From Berghia stephanieae (Eukaryota; Mollusca; Gastropoda; Nudibranchia; Aeolidiidae): a stretch of 64,000 nt of DNA. Of the stretch, positions 12,070 through 24,296 are shown in pieces (position 1 is the first letter of the stretch; every line of letters starts with the position of its first letter). A program made the position numbers and the translations under genes. The notes under the pieces are model-generated. The model was not told the origin of the DNA. It worked only from the letters and a program-made list of their open reading frames with translations, and did no database searches. The stretch covers positions 42,626,694 through 42,690,693 of the forward strand of contig CM067452.1 of the NCBI GenBank assembly GCA_034508935.3, given 5' to 3'.

Positions 12070-14469
12070 ATGGCAACCAGGGTGTTAAAATTAACATTTC
12101 TACTTGTGGGATTCTTGTCTTTATCTGTGAATTTTCGTAGTGCTTGGTCTCAAGAAGTGAATGTGGAGAAGAATTCTCGTACTATTGACAGTGACCGGAT
12201 ATTTGAAGACTTGGCAGGAGACGATTTTGATGACGATGTAATCAAAGATACAAACGACCTTAATGCTGAGGGGTTTACTCCAAGCTCTGGGTTGGCAAAC
12301 GTGAATGCCGATTCCTTCCCAGAAGGAGAAATGATCAATCAAAATTTAGGAACTTCAGAGACAACTCAGGATCCTTCTGATGATGTCGAGAATCTTGACG
12401 CCATTTTACCTCTGATATCCAACGCCATCTACTGGCTAAGATCATATCTTAAAGATTCTTATGATGAAATTCCAAATCCATCAAAGTGTGTAAACGACAC
12501 GGCTAGATTGTTCGACAGTGCTCTCACCAAGCAGAAGTGGACAGTTCCTTTTATCGATGCAGCAGGGAAGCCCGGCCCGTCAGTATCCCTTGGATGGTTG
12601 ACTTTTGTTGGAAATTTGGAACAATGTGAAGGCGCTTCAGCTCCTCCACAGCAAGTTAATTCACGTAATAAAAAACCCAAGAAAAATTCTGGGTTCAGAG
12701 GGCAATACTGTGTCTTTACGTTAGCGTTAGTCTCCAATCCCCAAGCTCTAACAAAGATTGGAGTTTGTGCTCCAGATTCGTGTTCTAATTCAGAACTGAC
12801 CACACATTCTTCTCGTATTCTTAAAAAATACGAGGCAGATAGAAATTTGACTTTAATATCTGTGGAATGCAGAGATAACAAAACCAAAGTGACGACATTT
12901 ACAATCTTAGCCATCATTCTTATATCAATCTTTGGAAGCTTGGTGATTCTGGGAACTGCATATGACCTAATCTATTTACAAAACTTGAATGATCCATCAC
13001 AAAACGGGTTCGGTAATCTAAATAACAGTTCTAATTCCCACGAATCTTCTACATTAGATTGCAATACAAAATCTAAAAATTACGACACGATCACACCATT
13101 ACAAAATAGACATTCAAATTGTGATAACCCAGTGGAAAATGCACAGATTCCGCCCATACTTACGAACATCCTGACTGCTTTTTCTGCTTACAGCAACGCA
13201 AAGAGTTTACTTTCCACATCACAAGGTCGTGGCTCATTTGCAGCTCTAAACGGAATCCGTTATTTGAGCATGGCTTGGGTCATTCAAGGCCATGTCTATA
13301 TGTTTGGAATAAATTTTTCAAAGAATACAGCGACTGTTGTCCCAAAGTTTCTGGACAGATTGAGCTTTGACTCCGTAGTGAATGCATTTTTTGCTGTAGA
13401 CACATTCTTTGCTGTAAGTGGTTTTTTGAATTCATATTTGATTCTTAAGCAAATGGAAAACAAAAGTAGCTGGAAAATAAATTGGCTTAAGTACTTCTTT
13501 CATCGATTTTGGAGGTTAACCCCACCATATATGGCGGTTCTTATAATCTCACAGGGCCTTGTTCAGTACTTTGTAAGTGGTTCTATGCGGACTAACAGGC
13601 AACCATTTGACCATAATGATTGTAAGGATAAATGGTGGAAAAATCTGCTGTATATAAATAATATGGATAATATTTTCGAAACATGTATGTGGCACTCTTG
13701 GTATATGGCTAATGATTTCCAATTTTATGTCTTAGGACCTTTGATGATGATACCTCTCTTTGTCAGTCCTATTGTTGGTCTCATGTGTTGTAGTGCGTTT
13801 CTCCTTGGATCTTGGATAACCACCGGTGTGCTATCATCTTCAAATGACTGGGTTAATCTCGCTATTGCTAAAGACAACACAGAAGAAGACTCGGATAATT
13901 GGGTGAATGATTACTATACAAAACCCTGGAATCGAATTGGGCCTTACGTCATTGGTATTTTAGCTGGGTTTCTTCTAAGCAAAATAAGACATAATTCTAT
14001 AAAACTAAAAAGAGGGATAGTCGTTCTTGGCTGGGTATTATCGACACTGACAGGTTTAGCTATTATATATGGTGTATATGGCGACTCATCTGGTAAACGA
14101 AAAAGCAGCACCGAGATACGAGCTCTTTACAATTCTGTAGCACGAAGTGTTTGGGGTTTAGTTATCTGCTGGATCGTGATTGCTTGTGACTGTGGCTATG
14201 GAGGACCAGTCAACGCTTTCCTGTCATGGAAACCATTTACAGTCTTGAGCCGTTTAACCTATCTTACCTATTTTGTTCACCCGTACATTATATGGATATT
14301 CTTTCAGAACATTGGCCAGCCTTTTTATATGAACGACACAACAATGATTGTTAACTTTGTGGGTCTTCTGGTTTTATCAAACATTGTGGCTTTTGTCTTT
14401 ATACTCTTCTTCGAAAGTCCTTTCGTAAGACTAGAAAAAGTATTTTCTAGAAACAAAGATGACAAATAA
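12070..14469 (+). CDS. NRF-6-like (nose resistant to fluoxetine) membrane acyltransferase
   Basis: A 799-residue protein in one uninterrupted exon. Residues 1-27 form a signal peptide (MATRVLKLTFLLVGFLSLSV...). An acidic Asp/Glu-rich linker follows to about residue 110. The extracellular NRF domain (about 112-265) has spaced cysteines: SKCVND, LEQCEG, GQYCVFT, GVCAPDSCS. A transmembrane helix lies at about 277-303 and a low-complexity cytosolic loop reaches about 380. The acyltransferase-3 domain (about 392-785) opens with LNGIRYLSMAWVIQGHVYMFG. His408 matches the conserved histidine of this family, and about ten hydrophobic segments follow, including AVSGFLNSYLIL and HRFWRLTPPYMAVL. The family (C. 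elegans nrf-6, ndg-4) acts in membranes in lipid or small-molecule acyl transfer; the substrate is unknown. Start choice: this Met opens the signal peptide. Oddities are the absence of introns and a poly(A) signal overlapping the stop. Both could suit a retrocopy, but the reading frame is fully open. Confidence 0.92.
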   Translation: MATRVLKLTFLLVGFLSLSVNFRSAWSQEVNVEKNSRTIDSDRIFEDLAGDDFDDDVIKDTNDLNAEGFTPSSGLANVNADSFPEGEMINQNLGTSETTQDPSDDVENLDAILPLISNAIYWLRSYLKDSYDEIPNPSKCVNDTARLFDSALTKQKWTVPFIDAAGKPGPSVSLGWLTFVGNLEQCEGASAPPQQVNSRNKKPKKNSGFRGQYCVFTLALVSNPQALTKIGVCAPDSCSNSELTTHSSRILKKYEADRNLTLISVECRDNKTKVTTFTILAIILISIFGSLVILGTAYDLIYLQNLNDPSQNGFGNLNNSSNSHESSTLDCNTKSKNYDTITPLQNRHSNCDNPVENAQIPPILTNILTAFSAYSNAKSLLSTSQGRGSFAALNGIRYLSMAWVIQGHVYMFGINFSKNTATVVPKFLDRLSFDSVVNAFFAVDTFFAVSGFLNSYLILKQMENKSSWKINWLKYFFHRFWRLTPPYMAVLIISQGLVQYFVSGSMRTNRQPFDHNDCKDKWWKNLLYINNMDNIFETCMWHSWYMANDFQFYVLGPLMMIPLFVSPIVGLMCCSAFLLGSWITTGVLSSSNDWVNLAIAKDNTEEDSDNWVNDYYTKPWNRIGPYVIGILAGFLLSKIRHNSIKLKRGIVVLGWVLSTLTGLAIIYGVYGDSSGKRKSSTEIRALYNSVARSVWGLVICWIVIACDCGYGGPVNAFLSWKPFTVLSRLTYLTYFVHPYIIWIFFQNIGQPFYMNDTTMIVNFVGLLVLSNIVAFVFILFFESPFVRLEKVFSRNKDDK

Positions 14470-14470
14470 A
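14465..14470 (+). terminator. AATAAA poly(A) signal overlapping the stop codon
   Basis: AATAAA at 14465-14470 overlaps the TAA stop at 14467-14469. If used, the 3' UTR would be only about 15-30 bases. No other AATAAA is seen before the ACT array. Confidence 0.45.
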
Positions 14471-14544
14471 GAAATGTTAATTCCTGTGTGTGAACTTGTT
14501 AAATTTGTCGTTACTGCAGATGCTGCACCAACTTCCCACTAATA

Positions 14545-15345
<801 letters not shown>

Positions 15346-16610
15346 AATATTGAAAATCTGCAGACCAGTTTCGAGCCTTCATTTTTTTATTAAAAGTATT
15401 CTAAGATTCATCATCAAACGTAGACCAAATACATGAATTGAACTATTTGCACACTTCCATTCAATATGCCTATAAGGAATGATAGAGCACGTAGACACTA
15501 CTTTTGTTTTTCTACAATGTTATTGTCGACCCATTTGACGAAGGCGATAATTGAATCCTACTCCTGTGCCGCTTTCTACAATTGTAACATGAATTGTAAT
15601 TGTAATATACCTAGTTGTTCGATTTTTGCGTATGTAGTTGTTTGGCTGTGTTTCTTTACGTTAGAGTTTTTTCTTGAGGTACGCATTTTGTGTTGCGCAT
15701 GTTATGCAAGTGAGTGTGAATGTTAACTGCGTGAATTAGCGTAAGACGATTGTTTTGTGTTAGGTTAGTTACTGAAAGAACTCCGTCCAAGCTTGTCATA
15801 TTATGTATTTATTTTAATGTTCTATATGATTGATAATTATTAAATTGAATTAACGAAGTCTGATCATAGTCGTTATATGCATAATACTTCTATTTGTAAA
15901 TCAGAAACTATTTCTAAAATATTTTCTTGCCTTTTACAAGACATATTTTAGCAAGTTTTTCATAATTGACTACTTTTAATCTCCAACAAAGCTACTAAAA
16001 CAATTTGTGTCGCACAGGGTTTTGTGCTTGGCCCTTATATTTTCACGATTTACAGAAAGCCTTTATGCAACACAATTTCTACCTTCTGTCTTCGTTATCT
16101 TCTGGCTAGTACAGTGTAATATTTCTCTACTTGTATATTTCCAACTTAAATTATAAAGAATATTAAGCCGATGGATTGAAATACTCGTACATCATTAACA
16201 CAATCTCTAGCTCAAATCTATCTCTATTTTTAAAGGAAATGTGGGTTTTCCTTTTACTTTCATGCCAAGTTTTTAAATTTGAGATAAATCCAATTTATAT
16301 ATTGAAAAGAGTGAGTTTAATTTACTACACATAGTAAAAGGCTTAATTTACTTATTCTGAACATTTTAACTCTAAATTAGTTTTTGATTCAACATATTCC
16401 TAATTTTTCCATTACGCTAATCCTTTTATTATTCCATAAGTTTGTGAGAAAATTTAGAAATATAAAAGACACCAATCGAAAATTTAATATTTTTAAGGTA
16501 CACAGGAAACAAACTTAAATTCTCTATTGGTGTCTTTCATATTTCTAGATTTTCTCATGGTTGACATAATTCTTAGTACATACCTTTGATTGGATCACGC
16601 CTTATGAATT
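15346..16610. other. Intergenic, no gene recognised
   Basis: Unique-looking AT-rich DNA. A short inverted pairing exists between about 16440-16480 and 16520-16560 (ATTTAGAAATATAAAAGACACCAAT versus its inverse), which could fold back. No coding signal. Confidence 0.5.
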
Positions 16611-16616
16611 CTTGTT

Positions 16617-17340
16617 CGACTTTAAATTGTACAAATTGTTTATGTAACTCTTATTTTATATTTTAAATTGTACAAATTGTTTCTGTTACTCTAATTGGAC
16701 ACCTTGAATTGTACAAATGGTTTCTGTTACTCTTATTTTATACTTTAAATTGTACAAATAGTTTCTGTAATTCTTATTGGACACCTGAAATTGTAGAACT
16801 GGTTACTGCAATTTATATTTGACCCTGAAATTGTACAAACGGTTTCTGTAACTCTTATTGGACACCTGAAATTGTGCAAACGGTTTCTGTAACTCTTATT
16901 GGACACCTGAAATTGTACAAGTGGTTTCTGTAATTCTTATTGGACACCTTAAATTGTACAAACGGTTTCTGTAACTCTTATTGGACACCTGAAATTGTGC
17001 AAACGGTTTCTGTAACTCTTATTGGACACCTGAAATTGTACCACAGATTATGAACTCTTATTAGACACCTTAATTTCCACCAAGGTTTAGGCAACTCTTA
17101 GTGCTCTCCTTAAACTGCACCATTATTTATACAACTCTAAGTCCACATCTTGGATTGTCCTATGATTAATGTATCTCATAGTGCCCTCCTATTATTGTCA
17201 AATCGTTTATACAAATAGCTCTCGGTACACATTTAAAATTGTCCAATGTTTTTTTAACTAACTCTAGTGCACACCTTAAATTGAGACATGGTTAATACAA
17301 CTCTTAGTGTACACATTAAACTGTCCTATGGTTAAATCAA
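16617..17340. repeat. 41-bp satellite, about 17 units
   Basis: Tandem unit of about 41 bp. One half reads CACCTGAAATTGTACAAACG and the other TTTCTGTAACTCTTATTGGA. The units at 16800-17040 are nearly identical. Those at 16620-16760 (with TTTTA for GGACA) and after 17060 are progressively diverged, so the array is homogeneous in the middle and decays at both ends. Confidence 0.9.
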
Positions 17341-18020
17341 CAAATAGAACAGGAACAACACAACGCAATTATAGCTTTATTTATTAATAAACAGACAGAT
17401 CATGTTGAAAATTGCCCAGTGATACAGACTGATTTTATGACGTGGGTGTGTCAGGTGTTAGCAAACACAAACCTTGCGCATAATGGAACGATATATATGA
17501 TGATATTCTAATGGTAAATGTTGTAGCACATTTTCTGGTAAATTCTGGATAATTGTCATAATCTATTAGAAATCAAAATTCATTTTTTTAAAAACATACA
17601 GACGAAAACACACCAATAAAAATGGTTGGTATGCCTTTATGTTAACTATTAATCATTATACTAGCCAGATTGATCATACCAACACACACATATAATACGT
17701 CTGTTTGTGATGGGGCAGAAACAGGAAACTGTTTCAAGTCAAATTTTCAATTGCGTCTATTCTATTAAATATTTGAGATATAATCACTCTAACGAATTTG
17801 TCAACTTTCCAATGTTCCAAAGTATTAAAAAAAACCCAATAAAACGTTTAAAACGTCAGTGTTGGTTAGAGCAATAATACTAAGTAGCTTAAAACGATTG
17901 TATTTCATTTAAGTAAATTTAGTGATAATTCAGCGACAAACTGAGATTACTAATACACAAACAAAAAGCAGAGTGACGTAGACTGTAGATGGATCTATTG
18001 AAATAACTTTCAATTTGTCA
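17341..18020. other. Intergenic, no gene recognised
   Basis: AT-rich spacer without recognised homology. Confidence 0.5.
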
Positions 18021-18024
18021 GGAC

Positions 18025-18025
<1 letters not shown>

Positions 18026-18092
<67 letters not shown>

Positions 18093-18134
18093 TAGAGAGA
18101 GAAAGAGTTGTGTATGTGTGTGTTGTGTGTGTCA

Positions 18135-18197
<63 letters not shown>

Positions 18198-18234
18198 AGA
18201 GAGAGAGAGTGGGAGAATAAGAGGGAGAGAGAGA
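18026..18234. repeat. (GAAA)/(GA)n/(GT)n microsatellite
   Basis: A short GAAA run, then GA repeats, an island of GT repeats at 18114-18150, then GA again. Confidence 0.95.
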
Positions 18235-18321
18235 AGTTTACATTTTTTTTTACTTTATTATTACATAATATAACAAACAGAAATAATATAATTTTGGATT
18301 TCCGTACATATTTGTATTCCT

Positions 18322-18486
<165 letters not shown>

Positions 18487-18619
18487 GTTTTTTTACTTAT
18501 TAATGTTTTTGGCAATGGGATAAATAAAAGAACAATAACAAACGACTAATGTTATTTCATTCTGTCGTCCCAATATGTTTGGGGTGTTTAAAATGTAAGA
18601 TGAGGCAAATAAGGCATCA

Positions 18620-18910
18620 GCTTGAAAAGGACGTGAGCTTTTACAAAATGCAATATTCACTGAATGTTCTCAAGTCGGTTTACATGTAGTCCCTAGACAA
18701 CAGCAACACTTAACATGTATGACGAAAAAAACAATTATTTCCTACAAATACAACGATGTTAACTGTTTACACCTTAGTCCGATGAGAAAATGTGAGTAAA
18801 GAGCCTTTTCAAATGACTCAACTATGCGCTGCTCATAGCGAGACTCGAACACAGGTATTTCTGAACCAAAGGCGAGTGTCAGACCAAAAGGCCACAAAGT
18901 CACACGACTA
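18620..18910 (-). mobile_element. SINE-A copy (tRNA-derived), minus strand
   Basis: SINE-A is the commonest repeat here. Its tRNA-like head has an A box with GGTATGACACTCGCTTTCGGAT and a B box with GGTTCGAGCC; a body with CGCCTAACAGGCGTCATG and a tail AAAGCGCTTTGAGCA...GCGCTATATAAA follow. This copy is diverged but complete, head at the right. Confidence 0.75.
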
Positions 18911-19317
18911 TAAACGTTTAACAGAATGTCAATTATAAATGAAAATTCAAAGTTTTACTTATTGGTAAAACACATCTTTTACACGTTTATAATGGTAAAC
19001 TAATGAAAAATCAAACGGAAACTTTAATTTCCTAGTAAAAAAAAGAAAGATTGTTGAACTGACCTGTGACCTCCCTTTCTATTTGGACAACCAATAATAC
19101 AATATAATTAACACATCTATCAAACCAAGTGGCTCAAGTGGACGGAGTTTCCTGGCGGGTTTGCGTCGGTACACGATTGTGGTGATGAGTTTACTTCATG
19201 GATAGATCGGCAAAACCTAGTTATTCCAGTCTTTCCGTGTAGACCAAAAGACAAAGTTTCTCATGGGCATGAGGAACGATAGCTTTTTAAAAATTATCTA
19301 TGAAAATGTTGATAAGG

Positions 19318-19596
19318 CTATCTGGTCTGGTGGTATAACACTCACCTTCGGATCGGAACTCTGAGCGGTGCATAGTCAAATCCCTGGAAAAAGGTTCTTT
19401 ACTAAGGTTCTCTCACCGTACTCATGTGTAAATGTTAACAACGTTGTCTCTGTCCACAAAAATTGCATCATCGCCTAACAGGTGTCATGTCTCGTACTAC
19501 ATGTTAAGTGTTGCTGTTGGCTAGAGACCCTTTGTAAAGCGTTTTGATCATGTTTAGTGGATTTTGCTCTATATAAACGCCCAATTCTTTTTGTGG
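19318..19596 (+). mobile_element. SINE-A copy
   Basis: Head at 19320 (GGTCTGGTGGTATAACACTC); the B-box region is shortened. Tail at about 19590 (TATATAAACGCCCAATTC). Confidence 0.8.
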
Positions 19597-19828
19597 GTTT
19601 TTGTCAAAATGTAAAAAAGGCTTTGTGTACGTTACCCGCAGATCTGATTTGCCGTCTCCGGCTGGCTTGAAATTTACATAGACTTAGCATAATGCATATA
19701 TTATCATCACGCATCTGAATTTGATTATTTTGATGATTCAACACTACTCTTACCACGGTTCAGAAAATAGTACAGTCGAAACCAGATAAACCGATATGTG
19801 TAAGCAACCAAGTCATATCTTTTGGCTT

Positions 19829-20130
19829 AGGTGCGGCTATTTGGTCTAGTGGTATGACAATCACTTTTGGATCGGAAGGTCCTGGGTTCAAGCCTCGCTC
19901 GGAGCATAGTTGAGTCCTTAGAAAAAGCTCTATACTCATATTCTCTCACCGTACTCAGGTGAAAAATTAGTACCTGGCCGTTATCAGCGTTTACTTTGTC
20001 GAAAAAAAATGTAACATCGCCTAACAGGCGTCATGTCTCGTTCTACATGTTACGTGTTGCTGTTGGACAGGGACCTTTTGTAAGGCGCTTTGAACACGGT
20101 TAGTAGATATTGCTCCAAATTAATGCTCTA
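19829..20130 (+). mobile_element. SINE-A copy
   Basis: Full-length copy with intact B box (GGGTTCAAGCC) and a diverged tail (GATATTGCTCCAAATTAATG). Confidence 0.85.
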
Positions 20131-20671
20131 GCATTTTTTTCAGGTGAAGCGTGGACAGTGATTTTGAAGAAAACTTGATTTGAAAGCTTTAAGATAGGTA
20201 GAAAGAATTGAACGTGGAATCTTTTGGGTCTGAGCCCCTTCTTTCCGCAAAAACAAAACAATAACAATGCCAATGATTTTTAGCAAGAGAAAATTTCTCA
20301 ATGCGTCTTGTTCGGAAAAACACCATCGCCTGTATGCCATTCTTTTCAGTTTAACATTAATAGTGATAAGAAATAAAGATGGGAGGGGTCGGGGAGAATA
20401 AAAGACACACAACACCAATATGTATTTTCAGTTTATCATATTATACGGCTTAACCGTTTTCGGTTCAAGGATTTTTGGTTGAATAGTCCCTAGTTACGTT
20501 CAGATATGATATTATTTGAGAAAAGTATTTGCGATATTCTTAGGTAATTTGATGTGAAGAGAGGACCTGGAAAATTGAGTGTGACTGGGAAATTAACAGG
20601 AAAGAAAGCCCCTGAAAGACGGCGAGCGAAAATTATGGAAAGAAACAACAAATCCACCAGCGACCCCTAGT

Positions 20672-20905
20672 AACGTGCTTTAAGCTATATCCACAACCAT
20701 TGCCCAAAGTGCTTTACTTAGGGGGTCCCAAACCAACAGCGACACTTGAATTGCAGGACAAAAAATGACGTTTGTTTTGCGAAATTATATTTTTTTCCAC
20801 GATGGAAACAAGTCTGTTATCGGCCGGGAACTCATTTTACACTTGAGTTCGATGAGAGAATGAGAGTAAAGAGACTTTTTCGAGGACTGACCGATGCGCC
20901 ACTTT
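20672..20905 (-). mobile_element. SINE-A copy, 5'-truncated and diverged
   Basis: Tail at left (AACGTGCTTTAAGC...), body through the GTAAAGAGAC segment; the head ends near GATGCGCC. Target duplication not identified. Confidence 0.65.
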
Positions 20906-21189
20906 TCAGAAGTAAAATCTTATCAGCTTCTCTTGTAAGTTAGCATCGACTGAGAACACTAATTTGTCTCTAACTTTAATCATTCTCTTTATATATTTGA
21001 ATTTCCGTTTGTCTGCATTTGCCCTAACATCTGTTAGGGATAAATAAAAAGGAGAAATTATATTTGCGTTCGAGAATCGAATTGTCTCAAAAACTTAATT
21101 GTTTCGTGCACTACAGAATTCCTGGAATTTGTCGAGATCGAGTTCTGGATCATGTCGTTCCTGATATTTGACATACTAAACTGCAGCTT

Positions 21190-21275
21190 CTAATGGTTTC
21201 ACACTACTATGAAATGATGATTAATTTATCCAGGACGCAAACTCATGACCGCAATCGCGCACGGTCGCGAAACCA
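21190..21275 (+). repeat. Dispersed repeat related to 63380-63470
   Basis: TGGTTTCACACTACTATG followed by a related stretch with CGCGCACGGTCGCGAAACCA. A similar series (TGGTTTTCACACTACTATG ... TCGTGCACCGTCACGAACCA) occurs at 63380-63470. Class unknown. Confidence 0.5.
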
Positions 21276-21277
21276 CC

Positions 21278-21280
<3 letters not shown>

Positions 21281-21360
<80 letters not shown>
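21281..21360. repeat. (TA)n microsatellite
   Basis: About 80 bp of TA repeats. Confidence 0.95.
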
Positions 21361-21364
<4 letters not shown>

Positions 21365-21599
21365 GCGAGAAAATAAAAGAGAAATAAAAGGCCCCACTTT
21401 GGAGATCTGCCATTTTAGAAGTAATAATAATACTATTAAATAATACTTAATAATACTTTTGACACAATAATCATTTATTATTTATTAAAAGCCATGTGAA
21501 AATTCTAAAACGTTGAATGAGTAGTTATTATTTTAAAAGACTTTATAATAACGTACCCTGAAAACATAATATCAAAGTTGCGTCAGGATTTCAAACGAG

Positions 21600-22685
21600 C
21601 TCCTACGTGATCGGTCGAATCGCCGTTTTATGCACTACAGTACCGTACGTAGACGTTTTTTTCCACGAAGCAATTGAAAGACGAATATCATCAATAGTTA
21701 TTCTGTCCCAAGCATCCTGGATTGCTGCTTTCAATTGCTCTTCATCGAATACTTTTTGTCTGGTCTTGTACACAATGTTTGACATTATGGCCCAAATGCT
21801 GTAATCCATAGGATTTAAATCAGGGCTCATGGGAGGCCATTCATCTTTAGTTATGAATTTAATGTTGTTTTCCACTTAGAATGTTTGTGTCGATATACTA
21901 GTGTAGGATGTATCCCCGTCTTGTTGGAAAATAATGGAAATATCAGGGTACAGTGTTAAGCAATCTGGTAACCGTTTTTCCTTAAGCATTACCGTATCAT
22001 TTTGTGAATTCACTTTTGTTGTTTTGGTATCGGTGACATGGAGACGGGTTTTGCCGTTCCAACTAACCCGTCCCGAAACCATATTTTTTTTGAGAACCGA
22101 TTACTCTCGTGGTAAAGTCCATCCAGTGAAATGTCAGTTTTTCTACTATCCTACACAACTTCATTATGACTGTTTCTTGCAAGTTCAATAGTGAAGTCTT
22201 TTTCGTCAGTAAAAATGATATGCTTGACTTCGTTGTGGGTGAATTTGTCTAGTAAAGCTCTTGCTTGTGTTTTGCGTTTTCTCTCGACGTTTTCAGATTT
22301 TCTGCTGGTTTTTATTCACTCGAAAAGGCGGAGATTAAGATCTTTTTTTTTATAATCTGCCGTAGGGAAAAGTCACGTATGCCTAGGACGCCAGCAACTT
22401 CACGAGTAGAGAGATGGGATCCAGGATTGTCTTCTTGAGACAGAATAGCATCTTCCACAAAGTCGATATTTTCTTCTACCCTCGAGGAACCACCTTTGTT
22501 TCTATGAATTGACCCTTCTTTTCCTACTTTTGTAGTAATTGTGTTAACCGCCCTGACTGACCAGTTCTTATTCGGAAATTCTCGAACAATCTTTTTACCA
22601 GTCCAACCCTTTTCCTCGAATAATGCTTTAATAACACTTTATCTTCCTCAGAATAAACCATGGCTGTTAGTTGTCAGTTTTTGGA
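21600..22685 (-). pseudogene. mariner-type (DD37D/maT-like) transposase relic
   Basis: The minus strand starts near 22665 with MVYSEEDKVLL and a helix-turn-helix region. FTDEKDFTIELARNSHNEVV (first Asp) lies near 22220 and MVSGRVSWNGKTRL at 22080. IIFQQDGDTSYTS (second Asp) follows, then WPPMSPDLNPMDYSIW with a third Asp (about 21800). The catalytic triad ends in Asp rather than Glu, which places it in the DD37D branch of Tc1/mariner. The C-terminus ends near 21603. Several frameshifts and stops make it dead. I could not align terminal inverted repeats with confidence. Confidence 0.8.
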
Positions 22686-22952
22686 ATTCTGCTTTCTTGT
22701 TTTGATTGTGTGTTCAACACAATGCACATGAGTACAATAAAAAAAGTAAGTAAACGGGGTGAGCTGCACCGTACCCTTGCGGCAAGATCTTGCCCAGTGA
22801 ATCGACAGGACGTTCAAAGTAATTCATGACGCGAATATGATATGACAATTGTTAGTGATATTCTTTGAACAGCTATAACTCTTGAACCTTTCATTCATAT
22901 TTATTGGAATTTGATATTCTTAAAAACAAGTTGTTACTATTATCACTACTTT

Positions 22953-22973
22953 ATACTACTACTACTACTACTA

Positions 22974-23038
<65 letters not shown>

Positions 23039-23089
23039 TACTACTACTACTACTACCACTACTAATACCACCACTACTGCTAGTAGTAG

Positions 23090-23181
<92 letters not shown>
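22953..23181. repeat. (ACT)n microsatellite
   Basis: ACT repeats with an internal CACTACTGCTAGTAGTAGTA inversion at about 23070-23090, where the motif flips strand. Confidence 0.95.
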
Positions 23182-24190
23182 ATATGTCTTTTATCTTCCA
23201 TTATTTTCTGGTAGGTTCTGTCCCCTCATCGCTGACATTTCTTATCAATCGAATCACCCCCCCCCCCCCTGTGGCACCCAACCCTTACCCACGCCACGCT
23301 AATATTTCATTCATACTCCAACCACCATTGAGTACAGACGACAAAAGTTTTTTTGCATTTTATTTTATTTGTTTTCCACGTTTATTTGTCTATTGTTGTG
23401 CTGACGAATGGTTTTTACCCGAAACGTCCATTGTCTATTTTGTTCCCATACGAAGCCTCTCCATTTTTATTATAATATACATCTTTCGTTTGACATCTTT
23501 GGTGGATGGTGTGTGTACAGAACACACCATTAGTGATTTGTGATGAATACCGTGTGATCGATGTGCTCTTATTTGCAAGTCTGATAACCCAATACTTTTT
23601 CAGCTCATTGTTGTAATATAAATTGCAAAATAACGCAAAATAATGTCCATTACAACAATGTTAAACAAGGCCCATAATTGCGATCGGTTGTCAGACCTGG
23701 ATACATGTACACGTCGCCTGTGATAGAAGCAAATATACCGGTCAAAAATTCCAAATACCTAACTTTAGTCGTTTTATTTTTGACGTATTGGAATAACATT
23801 AACTCTATAATAGAAATTCTATTAAAAGCAAATATTATTCAAAGATAGAAAATACATCCCGTAATCAGAAAAATGTTAGACATAGAAAAAAGCTACTTGT
23901 ACAAATCTTTTCTTCTTTAATGTCCCTAAAATGAATGGTGCAAAATGTTACGCTTGATTTCCATAATACAAATACTTTTACATATTTTCGTCACGATTGC
24001 AGCCGCTGTCTGAGAAAAGTTGATTCAAACCATGAAAGAAAAGAAACTATTTTTAGAATCATGACGTAAGTTGTTATTTCCCAACTGCAGTCTTATGACA
24101 GTGTTTTGGGCTCATTTTCATGCTGGAGTTTTGACTTCTCAGTTTGCTGCCTGGACTGGATAACGACTTGAACGGACTGGTGAGTGATTT
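23182..24190. other. Intergenic; Penelope-terminus-like motif at 23401-23430
   Basis: No gene. CTGACGA at 23401 and CCCGAAACGTCC at 23418-23429 resemble a hammerhead core, but stem I does not pair. Confidence 0.35.
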
Positions 24191-24209
24191 CTTTTTGAAA
24201 TAATAGTGA

Positions 24210-24211
24210 TA

Positions 24212-24268
<57 letters not shown>
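24210..24268. repeat. (TA)n microsatellite
   Basis: TA repeats directly abutting the Helitron 3' end. Confidence 0.9.
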
Positions 24269-24269
<1 letters not shown>

Positions 24270-24296
24270 TAGTAAGAAGCCCGCAATTTCGCGGGG
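24269..24296 (-). other. Helitron 3' terminus: hairpin plus CTAG
   Basis: On the minus strand a CCCGC/GCGGG hairpin (24295-24280, loop GAAATT) is followed by CTTCTTA and the terminal CTAG (24272-24269). The next host base is T (24268), giving insertion between A and T inside a TA microsatellite. This matches the Helitron rule (3' CTRR, hairpin about 11 bases inside). Confidence 0.85.

Noticed and set aside
23401-23450. Hammerhead-like core CTGACGA ... CCCGAAACGTCC
   Set aside because: The two boxes are present, but the sequences that should form stem I do not pair and stem III is not palindromic. Kept only as a possible Penelope-terminus relic.
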